Assembly (NCBI GenBank): GCA_035301545.1
Contig: DATGUA010000025.1
Span: 1 to 64,000 of the forward strand
DNA length: 64,000 nt
Direction: 5' to 3'
Origin: DATGUA01 sp035301545
GTDB lineage: Bacteria > Bacillota > Clostridia > Tissierellales > Tissierellaceae
Part shown: piece by piece, positions 27,365 through 35,945 of the stretch
Numbering within the stretch: position 1 is the first letter of the stretch
Layout of the letters: each line of letters opens with the position of its first letter
The notes under the pieces: generated by a model
Databases searched by the model: none
What the model saw: only the letters and a program-made list of their open reading frames with translations
Told to the model about the DNA's origin: nothing
Position numbers and translations under genes: made by a program

Positions 27365-27396
27365 AAGAATGGCAGATTATATAGTTTGCCATTCTT
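27365..27396 (+). terminator. hairpin after the DUF1657 gene
   Basis: AAGAATGGCA is paired with TTGCCATTCTT around a GATTATATAG loop. The T-run is poor (GTTATATTATTT), so termination may be partial. Confidence 0.65.
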
Positions 27397-27477
27397 GTTA
27401 TATTATTTATTATTATGGTTATAATTTATAGGAAATAATCTTTTTAAAAGGTATAGAGAGATAAAGGAGAGAAGTAA

Positions 27478-29814
27478 ATGAATCAATCGAAACAAATTGG
27501 TATAAAAACTATTAGAAAGGACGCATGGGATAAGGTAACTGGAAAGGCTAAGTATAATAATGATACTATAACTTCTAATATGTTACATGGAAGAATGTTT
27601 ATCTCTCCTTATGCTCATGCATTAATAAAAAATATAGATATATCAAAGGCAGAGATGAACAAAGGAGTCAGAGCTATAATTACTGGTAAAGATTCATCAG
27701 TATTAACAGGATCTAGTATAGAGGATAGGCCGATTTTAGCTAGGGATAAGGTAAGATATTTTGGAGAGCCTATAGCATTAGTAATAGCAGATAGTGAACA
27801 AGAGGCTATGGCAGCAGTTGATCTAATAGAAGTAGAATATGAAAAGTTACCTGTAGTTAATTCTATTAATGATGCCATAAAGGAAAATCCTACTCTAGTC
27901 CATGAAGATTTAAAACATTATGTTTATTCAGATGCAGAAATGCTACCTGTAGCAGATTCTAATATTGCCCATCATGTAAAAATAAGAAAAGGTGATATAG
28001 ATTCTGCATGGAAAAAAGCAGATGCTATAATAGAACATTATTTTTCTATGCCTCAATCAGATCATATAGCTATGGAAACTAGGAATGTTAGAGCTGAAAT
28101 ATCAGAAGATGGTACTGTAAATATATATACATCTACTCAAGCACCTTTTGGAGTTAAGGAAGAAGTAAGTAAAGTTTTTAGTATTCCTGAAGGTAAAGTA
28201 ATAGTACATACACCTTTAGTTGGGGGAGCATATGGAGGTAAAGCTTCGGTTCAATTAGAATTTCTAGCATATTTAGCATCTAATGCAGTAGGAGGTCGAA
28301 TGGTACGAATAGTTAATCCGAGAGAACAAGATATAGCTAGTTCTCCGGCTAAATTAGGTTTTGAAGGAAAAATAAAATTAGCTGCAAGAAAGGATGGGAA
28401 GATAACAGCTATGGAATCTACCTATCATGTAGATTGTGGTGCATATGCTGACACTGGTCCAAGAATGACTAGGGCAACAGCTACAGATTGTTCAGGTCCA
28501 TATAATATTGAAAACTTATATTGTGATGCTTTTTCTATTTATACTAATCATTCCTATGCTACATCTTTTAGAGGATTTGGTCATGGAGCAAGTACCTTTG
28601 CTGTAGAAGGTGCTATAGATAAATTAGCAAAAGAAATTAATATAGATCCATTGGAATTCAGAAGAATCAATGCTATAAAATCAGGAGATACAGCTCCTAC
28701 TGGTCAAGAGGTAACTACTAGTAATGCAGGAGATATAGAGGAATGTATCTTAAGATTAAAAGATATAATAGAATTAGATAAAGGAAATAAAGTAACTACA
28801 GAAGATGGAATGATAAGAGCGAAAGGAATAGCTTGCTTTTGGAAAACTTCCAGTTCTCCAGCAGATGCATCATCGGGAATGTTAATTACCTTTAATGCAG
28901 ATGGAAGTTTAAATATGAATTTTGGTGCTACAGAAATAGGTCCAGGAACTAAAACTATAATGGCTCAAATATTAGCTAAAAAGATGAAAATGAATGTATC
29001 AGATATAAATGTATATATGGATGTAAATACACAGACTACACCATTACATTGGAAGACAGTAGCTAGTATGTCAACATTTATGATAGGAAATGCAACTGTA
29101 GCTGCAGCAGATGATTTAATAAAACAAATAAAAGAATTAGGAGCAAAAATATTAAAATGTAATATTGAGGATCTAGATATAAGAAATAAAAGAGTATTTA
29201 TAACTGAGAGTCCACATATATTTTTAGATTTTAAAGATATAGTCCATGGATATGCTTATAAAGCTGGTCCAGGATTGTACGGACAGATTTTAGGAAGAGG
29301 AACTTATATAATGAAAGATATAATTCCATTAGATAGTGAAACAGGGGAAGGAAGATCTGGAACATCATGGACTGTAGGTGCACAAGCAGTAGAAATTGAA
29401 TATGATCCAAGACTTCATACCTATAGATTACTGAAAGCTGTAACTGTAGCAGATATTGGCCAAGTAATAAATTCTAAAACTGCCAGAGGTGTAGTAACTG
29501 GTGGGATGAGTATGGGATTAGGGTTGGCAACTAGAGAAGAATTATTACATGATAAAAATGGTGTATTACAAAATACATCTCTTAGGACTTATAAAGTAAT
29601 GCATTATGGAGAACAACCTGAGTATATAGTGGATTTTATTGAGACTCCTCAACTAGATGCACCTTTCGGAGCCAGAGGAATAGGTGAGCATGGAGTAATA
29701 GGAATGCCTTATGCTTTTTCTAATGCAATATCTATAGCCACAGGGGAAAGTTTTAATAAAACACCTATTTCCCCGGAAATGATTTGGGAAAGAAAGACAG
29801 GAGGAGAAGTATGA
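27478..29814 (+). CDS. xanthine dehydrogenase-family molybdopterin-binding subunit
   Basis: The 778-residue protein is the large Mo-cofactor subunit of a molybdenum hydroxylase. Motifs include STQAPFGVK, TSFRGFGHG, ATEIGPGTKT and the C-terminal FGARGIGEHG with the catalytic Glu. Such enzymes hydroxylate purines or other N-heterocycles in the cytoplasm and pass electrons through the FeS and FAD subunits encoded next. Clostridial relatives often carry a labile selenium. Substrate (xanthine, nicotinate, purine) is not fixed by sequence. Its TGA overlaps the next ATG (ATGA), and AAGGAG precedes the start. Confidence 0.9.
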   Translation: MNQSKQIGIKTIRKDAWDKVTGKAKYNNDTITSNMLHGRMFISPYAHALIKNIDISKAEMNKGVRAIITGKDSSVLTGSSIEDRPILARDKVRYFGEPIALVIADSEQEAMAAVDLIEVEYEKLPVVNSINDAIKENPTLVHEDLKHYVYSDAEMLPVADSNIAHHVKIRKGDIDSAWKKADAIIEHYFSMPQSDHIAMETRNVRAEISEDGTVNIYTSTQAPFGVKEEVSKVFSIPEGKVIVHTPLVGGAYGGKASVQLEFLAYLASNAVGGRMVRIVNPREQDIASSPAKLGFEGKIKLAARKDGKITAMESTYHVDCGAYADTGPRMTRATATDCSGPYNIENLYCDAFSIYTNHSYATSFRGFGHGASTFAVEGAIDKLAKEINIDPLEFRRINAIKSGDTAPTGQEVTTSNAGDIEECILRLKDIIELDKGNKVTTEDGMIRAKGIACFWKTSSSPADASSGMLITFNADGSLNMNFGATEIGPGTKTIMAQILAKKMKMNVSDINVYMDVNTQTTPLHWKTVASMSTFMIGNATVAAADDLIKQIKELGAKILKCNIEDLDIRNKRVFITESPHIFLDFKDIVHGYAYKAGPGLYGQILGRGTYIMKDIIPLDSETGEGRSGTSWTVGAQAVEIEYDPRLHTYRLLKAVTVADIGQVINSKTARGVVTGGMSMGLGLATREELLHDKNGVLQNTSLRTYKVMHYGEQPEYIVDFIETPQLDAPFGARGIGEHGVIGMPYAFSNAISIATGESFNKTPISPEMIWERKTGGEV

Positions 29815-30644
29815 TACCATATGATTTTGAATATTATAGACCGGATACTATAGAAGAGGCTATAAATATATCTAATAAACTAACAAGTCAGGGAAAAAAG
29901 ACTATGTATTATGGCGGAGGTACAGAATTTATATCTATGTCAAGAGTAAATAATATATATACTGATGCTATAGTAGACATAAAGAATATACCTGAATGTT
30001 CAATACTTGGAGTAGATGGAGAGGAACTAAAAATTGGATCAGGTGTAAGTTTAACTAAAATAGCTGAATTAAATACCTTTCCTCTACTAAGTCTAGCAGT
30101 AAAAAGAATAGCAGATCATACAGTCCAAGATAAACTAACTATAGGTGGGAATCTAGCAGGAAGTATTATATATAGAGAATCTTCACTACCTCTATTAGTA
30201 GCTAATAGTGATATATTAATAGGAAACACTGATGGAATAGATAGAATACCATTTAATGAATATTGGGTCAGAAATACTGAAGATAAAGAAGAAGATTTAA
30301 TAATTCAATTAATAGTAGATAAAAAATATTTAAGTTTACCTTATGCTCATGTAAAAAGAACTAAAAATGAAAAGATAGATTATCCATTAATATCTGCAGT
30401 AGCATTAAAAGATGGAGAAAGTATAAATATTGCTTTTAGTGGAATATGTGATACTTCTTTTAGAACTAAAGAAATAGAAGAAACATTAAATGATTCTTCT
30501 ATATTAGTAAACACTAAGATAGATAGAATAATAAATCAGATTCCTTATGATATACTTGACGATCATATAGGAACCCCAGAATATAGGAAGTTTATGATAG
30601 GAAAAATAATAGAAGAAATAATAGAAAAATTGGAGGGAAAATAA
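29811..30644 (+). CDS. FAD-binding subunit of molybdenum hydroxylase
   Basis: The 277-residue protein has the PCMH-type FAD fold: YYGGGTEFISMSR near residue 40 and TIGGNLAGSIIYRES near 110. It carries electrons from the FeS subunit to the acceptor. ATG 29811 has GGAGGAG in front and overlaps the stop of the large subunit gene. An in-frame extension upstream to 29784 lies inside the previous gene and has no RBS. It ends directly before the FeS gene. Confidence 0.88.
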   Translation: MIPYDFEYYRPDTIEEAINISNKLTSQGKKTMYYGGGTEFISMSRVNNIYTDAIVDIKNIPECSILGVDGEELKIGSGVSLTKIAELNTFPLLSLAVKRIADHTVQDKLTIGGNLAGSIIYRESSLPLLVANSDILIGNTDGIDRIPFNEYWVRNTEDKEEDLIIQLIVDKKYLSLPYAHVKRTKNEKIDYPLISAVALKDGESINIAFSGICDTSFRTKEIEETLNDSSILVNTKIDRIINQIPYDILDDHIGTPEYRKFMIGKIIEEIIEKLEGK

Positions 30645-31100
30645 ATGCTTAAAATTTCAGGTCCTACCAATATACAATTAGATGTAAATGGAGAGGATAG
30701 ATCTGTAGTTGCTAAGCCTTCTGATACACTATTATTTACATTAAGAAAAGAATTAGGACTAACAGGTCCAAAGCCAGGTTGTGAAAATGGAGACTGTGGT
30801 GCATGTACAGTATTAATAGATGATTGGCCTGTAAAATCTTGTTTAGTTCTCACAGTAGAAGCTATGGGAAAAAAGATTACAACTATAGAGGGCCTTAGTA
30901 ATGCACCTATACAAAAAGCTTTTGTAGAGGAATTTGCTTTCCAATGTGGTTATTGTACATCAGGATTTCTAATGGTATGCCATGGATTATCGAAGATTTA
31001 TCCTGATGCAGATGATATTAAGATAAAAGAATGGCTACAGTCTAATATATGTAGATGTACAGGATATGAAGAAATAGAAATGGCTATAAAAAAATTATAA
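30645..31100 (+). CDS. (2Fe-2S)-binding subunit of molybdenum hydroxylase
   Basis: The 151-residue protein binds two [2Fe-2S] clusters: the plant-type set CENGDCGACTV plus a downstream Cys, and the C-terminal set FQCGYCTSGF and SNICRCTGY. This is the standard small subunit of the xanthine dehydrogenase family. It starts right at the end of the FAD-subunit gene, with GGAGGG upstream, giving the order Mo-FAD-FeS. A hairpin at 31102-31135 ends the operon. Confidence 0.93.
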   Translation: MLKISGPTNIQLDVNGEDRSVVAKPSDTLLFTLRKELGLTGPKPGCENGDCGACTVLIDDWPVKSCLVLTVEAMGKKITTIEGLSNAPIQKAFVEEFAFQCGYCTSGFLMVCHGLSKIYPDADDIKIKEWLQSNICRCTGYEEIEMAIKKL

Positions 31101-31101
31101 G

Positions 31102-31135
31102 AAATGAGCAGCTAGATTAATATAACTGCTCATTT
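31102..31135. terminator. bidirectional hairpin between the Mo-hydroxylase operon and the histidine kinase
   Basis: AAATGAGCAG at 31102-31111 is inverted at 31126-31135. It overlaps the 3' end of the convergent kinase gene. T-runs are weak. Confidence 0.6.
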
Positions 31136-32541
31136 GGAAATTTCATAATTATTTTAGTGCCTTTACCATATTTACTTTCAATATTTATATCTCCATCATG
31201 AGCTTCTACTATAGATTTTACTATAGATAAACCTAATCCACTACCTCCTGTAGCTTTATTTCTAGATCTATCTACCCTATAAAATCTATCAAATATATGT
31301 CGAAGATCCTTTTCTTTAATTCCAACACCATTATCTTCAATACTTAAATTTAAATTATACTTAGATGTCCATAGTTTGATAAATACATTGCCATCTTCTT
31401 CAAGATAATTAAAAGAATTTGATAGTAGATTATTTATTATTTGTTTAAACTTATCCTTATCCATAGATACTTTTATATTATCTTCAATTGACTCATTTAT
31501 ACTATATTTTTCCTTAGCATATACAGGTATAAATGTAGTAATTATATCTTTTAATTCTTTTGAAATATTAAATTCAGATTTATTTAATATGATATTGTAT
31601 TCTTCGGCATTGAAGGAATCCTGTAAATCCTCAACTAGTTTATTTAGTCTATTAATTTCAGACATCAGGATATTTAAATTGTCTTTACTAGCATCCCATA
31701 CACCATCCATTATTGCTTCTATATAGGTTTTTAAAGTTGTAAGTGGAGTTCTAAGTTCATGAGATAGATCTGATGCATATTTTTTCCTTATATCTTCTTG
31801 TTGGGCTAGACTACCACCTAAGTAATTGATAGAATGAGACAATTCTTGGATTTCTTTAACATCTGTTTTTACAATAGATTGTGTATTTAAATTTCCAGCT
31901 TGAATCTCATTAGCAGTATTTCTAATATCTACTAAAGGTGTAGTTAATCGTTTTGATATAAGAACACTTACTAATATTCCTATAAATATAGTTGCTATAC
32001 CAGAAATTATAAATGAACGGGTTAAAGTATGTTTAAATAGCATAGCACCTTCAGTTAAATATGCATTGTCTATATATCCTATAATAAGAGTTCCTATAGC
32101 ATAATCATCATAAGATAGTTGATAAACTTTTTCTACATATTTACCTTTTGGAATATCTTTTACATTCCTATTTTGGTTTTGATGGTGGTTATGTCTTTTA
32201 TTATCTTGATCTCTGTGTCGATGACCTCTTCGACTTTTATATTCTGTATTCATATAGGTGGTAGAATCATATATTATATCGCCATCAATATCTTCTATTA
32301 TAATATCTACATCTTCTGATAATGCATAATGTTGTAATTCCATTCCATCTATTTCAAAATCATCATCTATATATTCTTCATTAATAATTTGATATATTTC
32401 TGTAAATTTATCCTCTCTTTCGCCAATTAAATATGTTTCAAATATTTTATTTATCATAGTATTAGATATTATAGAAATGATAATAATCGATATAATAACT
32501 AATAATGTAAAAATCAAGATAAGTTTTTTAGATAATCTCAT
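31117..32541 (-). CDS. membrane sensor histidine kinase with His-rich extracellular loop
   Basis: The 474-residue kinase has TM1 at about 8-28, an extracellular domain of about 145 residues, TM2 at about 176-197, a HAMP domain, the phospho-acceptor His261 in SHELRTPLTT, and an ATPase domain with NNLLSNSFNY, DNGVGI and GSGLGLSIV. The outer domain holds a His-rich stretch at residues 106-120 (GHRHRDQDNKRHNHH), which suggests metal or acid sensing, though this is inference. GGAGG precedes the ATG. Its likely partner is the OmpR-type regulator at 35107-35826, now separated by three genes. It is divergent from a small secreted His-rich protein. Confidence 0.88.
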   Translation of the reverse strand: MRLSKKLILIFTLLVIISIIIISIISNTMINKIFETYLIGEREDKFTEIYQIINEEYIDDDFEIDGMELQHYALSEDVDIIIEDIDGDIIYDSTTYMNTEYKSRRGHRHRDQDNKRHNHHQNQNRNVKDIPKGKYVEKVYQLSYDDYAIGTLIIGYIDNAYLTEGAMLFKHTLTRSFIISGIATIFIGILVSVLISKRLTTPLVDIRNTANEIQAGNLNTQSIVKTDVKEIQELSHSINYLGGSLAQQEDIRKKYASDLSHELRTPLTTLKTYIEAIMDGVWDASKDNLNILMSEINRLNKLVEDLQDSFNAEEYNIILNKSEFNISKELKDIITTFIPVYAKEKYSINESIEDNIKVSMDKDKFKQIINNLLSNSFNYLEEDGNVFIKLWTSKYNLNLSIEDNGVGIKEKDLRHIFDRFYRVDRSRNKATGGSGLGLSIVKSIVEAHDGDINIESKYGKGTKIIMKFPNEQLY

Positions 32542-32602
32542 ATTTAGCCTCCATAACCCTATTTAAACAATATTATATCAAATATATTAATTTTTACATA
32601 TC

Positions 32603-32634
32603 TTCATAATTCCTTCACAATCATTTAATACAAT
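32603..32634 (+). promoter_or_regulatory. candidate response-regulator-controlled promoter for the small secreted protein
   Basis: TTCATAAT at 32603-32610 and TTCACAAT at 32614-32621 are direct repeats with an 11-bp period, the usual spacing for OmpR-family dimers. They sit where the -35 box should be, ahead of TACAAT at 32629-32634. There is no TTGACA. Control by the nearby two-component system is inference. Confidence 0.45.
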
Positions 32635-32662
32635 ATATTTAGAAGATAAGGGGGGATGATAA

Positions 32663-32968
32663 ATGAAAAAGACATTTGGTATATTAGGCTTAATACTTGC
32701 TATCGGAATAGGATCTGCATTCGTATATGCAGATAGTCCAATAGGACCTAAAGATGATAGTGAATATATTTATGATAATTATGAAGATAGGGAAGAATGG
32801 CATAAAGAAAGAATAAAAGAAGAAGTTGAAAAAGGAAATATTTCTGAAGAAGAAGCAAAAGAATGGGAAGAACATCATGAATATATGAAAGAATTTCATG
32901 AAGAAAATGGCTTTGGTGGATGTCATAGAGGTATGAGAGGTAGACATCATAGAAGATGGAACTGGTAA
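32663..32968 (+). CDS. small secreted protein with charged helix and His/Arg-rich C-terminus
   Basis: The 101-residue protein has a signal peptide with likely cleavage after Ala23 (FVYA/DS). It then has a highly charged helical stretch containing EKGNISEEEAKEWEE and a C-terminus rich in Gly, His, Arg and Trp (GCHRGMRGRHHRRWNW). It loosely resembles DUF2680/CpxP-like secreted proteins. GGGGGG just upstream is an RBS. Divergence from a kinase with a His-rich sensor loop suggests that it is an output or accessory of that system, for instance in metal or envelope stress. The function is not known. Confidence 0.7.
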   Translation: MKKTFGILGLILAIGIGSAFVYADSPIGPKDDSEYIYDNYEDREEWHKERIKEEVEKGNISEEEAKEWEEHHEYMKEFHEENGFGGCHRGMRGRHHRRWNW

Positions 32969-32988
32969 TAAATAAATTAAAATAAACT

Positions 32989-33020
32989 AACAGGAGCAGA
33001 TATTTAGATCTGCTCCTGTT
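32989..33020. terminator. bidirectional terminator after the small secreted protein
   Basis: AACAGGAGCAGAT is perfectly inverted as ATCTGCTCCTGTT around TTTAG. It lies between convergent genes. Confidence 0.85.
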
Positions 33021-33049
33021 TTACTATTATTTTGATTAGATGTGTTAGG

Positions 33050-33865
33050 TTATTCTTTACTAGGTTTCGAACCATGAGTTGCTGGAATAGATACTTGTTG
33101 TTTTTGTAATATTCTAAGACCAAGTTCTATGACCATTCTTTCTTCGATTTGAGTAAATGTTCTTTCTGGGAATGAAGAGTTATTATCGTTAGAGTTTGTA
33201 GGATCTACATATTTATCAAATTCTACAATCCTGCTAAAAATCAGATCACAGAATGGTTTCTTATTAAAGAATTCTAAAGACTCTTGATTATATTCACAGA
33301 AATCTTTTGATAATGATCCATCTGTTTCAGGACAGGATTCCTGGTTAGGACATCTATCATCAAGGTATTCTAGTTCTCTTCTCTTGCTTAAGATCGGCTT
33401 ATCTGGTTTATCAAGGTATTTAATAGGTGTGGTAAATTCAAAGGGAACATCCATAGTACAATGTCTGATATCCCCACATACTGACCTATCGTTTGAACAG
33501 CCTTTTGTAGCATAGTCAATATGCTTACGGATAAATCCTTTAACAAATAAAACATTTGTAGGTTGTAATAATCTACATTGTGTTACTTGTAAATATTTCT
33601 TCATATCTTTAATTTTAATAGCTGATTCAGGTAAATCAATATTTGCATGAAGAAGGAATTGTACTTTTATTTCAGCTAAGGTTACTGGAAGTTTTGCAAT
33701 TGCTCCATCTTTTCTTGTCTTAGTTTTTATAGGTTTACTTTTACGATCAACTAAATTTTGAGAATCGACAGTAGCACAATCTTCTGATTCATTAGAGTTG
33801 TGGTGACAACCTTTTTCAGTTACTTCTATATCACTAATTCTTGTATCAATAAAATCTTTACTCAT
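33050..33865 (-). CDS. SPOCS/DUF3794-like protein, probable spore surface protein (paralogue 1)
   Basis: The 271-residue protein contains a SPOCS-like core from about residue 55: KLPVTLAEIKVQFLLHA, then DLPESAIKIKDMKKYL, CRLLQPTNVLFVKGFIRKHI and later PFEFTTPIKYL. Clostridial proteins with this core occur on spores. It has many cysteines (for example CHHNSNESEDC) that could form cross-links. The start is set at CAT 33863-33865 because AGGAGG lies just upstream of it on the minus strand, and an ATG 21 bp further up has no RBS. It is a diverged tandem duplicate of the next gene. The family call is from motif memory and is moderate. Confidence 0.65.
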   Translation of the reverse strand: MSKDFIDTRISDIEVTEKGCHHNSNESEDCATVDSQNLVDRKSKPIKTKTRKDGAIAKLPVTLAEIKVQFLLHANIDLPESAIKIKDMKKYLQVTQCRLLQPTNVLFVKGFIRKHIDYATKGCSNDRSVCGDIRHCTMDVPFEFTTPIKYLDKPDKPILSKRRELEYLDDRCPNQESCPETDGSLSKDFCEYNQESLEFFNKKPFCDLIFSRIVEFDKYVDPTNSNDNNSSFPERTFTQIEERMVIELGLRILQKQQVSIPATHGSKPSKE

Positions 33866-33991
33866 ATTTAATCCTCCTAATAACAATTTTATTTAAGACT
33901 TGAGACTTGATGTCTTTAGCATCTTGTCTTAGTACATGCTATGCAACTAGTCCTAAATGTGTGACAGGCTTTTTAAAATTAAAATAATATA

Positions 33992-34903
33992 TTAAAGCTT
34001 AGTATTGTTATTAGCAGATGAAGGTATAACAATTGGTTGATTTTGCAAAATTTCTATTTTAAGTTCTATATTCATATCATTTTCTATTTTAGTAAATTTA
34101 TTTTGACAATCCTTATATTCGTTATGTTCAATAATTCTGCTAGAGAGTAATTTACAAATAGGAGATTCATTGAAAAAGCTTTTATTAATTAGATTAAATT
34201 GGGACGAATCTGTTACATCATATTGAAAAATTTCATTAATATCCATAATATGATCTAAGGGTTGAGTAAAGAAATTAATAGAAGTACTGTATTCAAAAGG
34301 AATATCTATTGTGTGATGTTGAATTTGTCTATATATTTTACTATCATTTAAAGGATTCTTTGTAGAATATTCAATATTTTTATGGACAAATCCTTTTATA
34401 AACAAAATGTCTGTACTTTGTATAAGAGTAGATTCTTCTAATTGTAAATTTTGTTTTATATCTGTGATTTCAAATGCTTTTTCAGGTAATTTAATAGATG
34501 TAGAAAGATTAATTGGAATAACTAATTGGGCTAAAACTACAGATGTCTTTATTATAACTCCATCTGAATTACCAATAGGAATTTCACAAGTATTAGGTAG
34601 AATATCTAAAGTTTTACTCTTAACTTTAACATCAGTTAAAGTATCGATGAAGGTATCTTGATTATCAGTAGTAACTACAGGGTCTATATCATCCTGATGA
34701 TCATCACAGCTATGGACAAAATCTATATCTGTATCTTGAGTATCATTACAAGTTTCATAAATATCTAGATTTTCATTTTTTACATTATTAGATGTTTCAT
34801 TAATATTTATATCTTCATCTTTGTCCTCATGATCTATATTAACTTCTTTATTATCAAAACATTGAATAGTACTAATATTGATAAAACCAGAATGTGACGC
34901 CAT
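33992..34903 (-). CDS. SPOCS/DUF3794-like protein, probable spore surface protein (paralogue 2)
   Basis: The 303-residue protein repeats the core of its neighbour (VVLAQLVIPINLSTSI, KLPEKAFEITDIKQNL, DILFIKGFVHKNIEYSTK, DIPFEYSTSINFF). It adds a strongly acidic, low-complexity N-terminal region of about 100 residues rich in Asp, Asn and Glu. It lacks most of the cysteines of the other copy. AGGAGGG lies before the ATG on the minus strand. Both copies point the same way with 126 bp between them. A structural role on the spore is inferred from the family. Confidence 0.62.
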   Translation of the reverse strand: MASHSGFINISTIQCFDNKEVNIDHEDKDEDININETSNNVKNENLDIYETCNDTQDTDIDFVHSCDDHQDDIDPVVTTDNQDTFIDTLTDVKVKSKTLDILPNTCEIPIGNSDGVIIKTSVVLAQLVIPINLSTSIKLPEKAFEITDIKQNLQLEESTLIQSTDILFIKGFVHKNIEYSTKNPLNDSKIYRQIQHHTIDIPFEYSTSINFFTQPLDHIMDINEIFQYDVTDSSQFNLINKSFFNESPICKLLSSRIIEHNEYKDCQNKFTKIENDMNIELKIEILQNQPIVIPSSANNNTKL

Positions 34904-35106
34904 ATTTAATCATCCCTCCTTTTTCTTCTAATCTAGATATATGACAGAAGATCTTTCTAATTATCCTTATTTTATAATATTCTAGGAAGGTAATTTGGTG
35001 ATTGAGGAAGATAATTTTGATTTAAATATAAAGGTTAAAAATATGGAAATTATTAATAATCCTAATGCAATAATATATAAACTTTAGACCTTTTTATATA
35101 TTATAT

Positions 35107-35826
35107 TTATAATATATTTTGTTCTTGAAATTTATATCCCATACCATATACTGTTAGAATATATTTAGGTTTTCTAGGATCATCTTCAATTTTTTGTCTA
35201 ATATTTTTTATATGGGTGTCTATAGTTCTATCAAAACCTTTATAATCTATTCCAAAAGCCTGATCTATTAATTGTTCTCTAGAAAAAACTACAGAAGGAT
35301 TAGATGCAAGGATTGAAAGTACCTTAAATTCATTAGTAGTTAGATCTATTTTTGTATTATTTTTAGTAACTAGGAATTTATCTAAATTAATTTTTAAATC
35401 TCCGCTAAATATTAATTTATTATTTGATAGTGATGAGGTTTTATAAGTTCTTCTAATAAGAGCTTTAACTCTAGATACTAATTCCCTAGGGCTAAAAGGT
35501 TTTACTACATAATCATCAGCTCCCATAGTTAATCCTTCAACTCTACTGTCCTCATCTGATTTTGCTGTTAGCATAATTATAGGTATATCAGAAGTGCTTC
35601 TAATTCTATTACATACTTCTTCTCCAGATATCTTTGGGAGCATTAAATCTAATATTATTAAATCAATTTTTTCCCTTTCAAAGATATCCATAGCTTCTTG
35701 ACCGTCAAAGGCTGTTACAACATTATAATTTTCCTTTTCTAAATATGCCTTAATTACATTAGAAATGTTTTTTTCGTCTTCTACAACTAATATAAAATAA
35801 TTATCTATATGTATCACCTCTAGCAT
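35107..35826 (-). CDS. OmpR/PhoB-family response regulator
   Basis: The roughly 239-residue regulator has a receiver domain (ILVVEDEKN, phospho-Asp in DLIILDLMLPK, IIMLTAKS, VKPFSPREL) and a C-terminal winged helix ending in GFDRTIDTHIKNIRQKI and YGMGYKF. It should pair with the kinase at 31117-32541, which is on the same strand but 2.6 kb downstream. The start is uncertain: ATG 35826 and TTG 35844 lack an RBS, while GAGGTG inside the frame would best serve a non-standard ATA at 35808. Confidence 0.88.
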   Translation of the reverse strand: MLEVIHIDNYFILVVEDEKNISNVIKAYLEKENYNVVTAFDGQEAMDIFEREKIDLIILDLMLPKISGEEVCNRIRSTSDIPIIMLTAKSDEDSRVEGLTMGADDYVVKPFSPRELVSRVKALIRRTYKTSSLSNNKLIFSGDLKINLDKFLVTKNNTKIDLTTNEFKVLSILASNPSVVFSREQLIDQAFGIDYKGFDRTIDTHIKNIRQKIEDDPRKPKYILTVYGMGYKFQEQNIL

Positions 35827-35945
35827 TATAATATCATAAATCAATTTGATTTACATTTGAATCTTAGTATATAATAGTGTTGAATACAGAGATTGTATAT
35901 AGTATCAAAATTAAAATAATTATAGGATTAAAAGGAGAGGAAAGA

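Noticed and set aside
32690..32950. 86-codon minus-strand ORF inside the small secreted protein gene
   Set aside because: It is rich in Phe and Ile because it is the antisense of a Glu/Lys/His-rich gene; the plus-strand gene has a signal peptide and an RBS.
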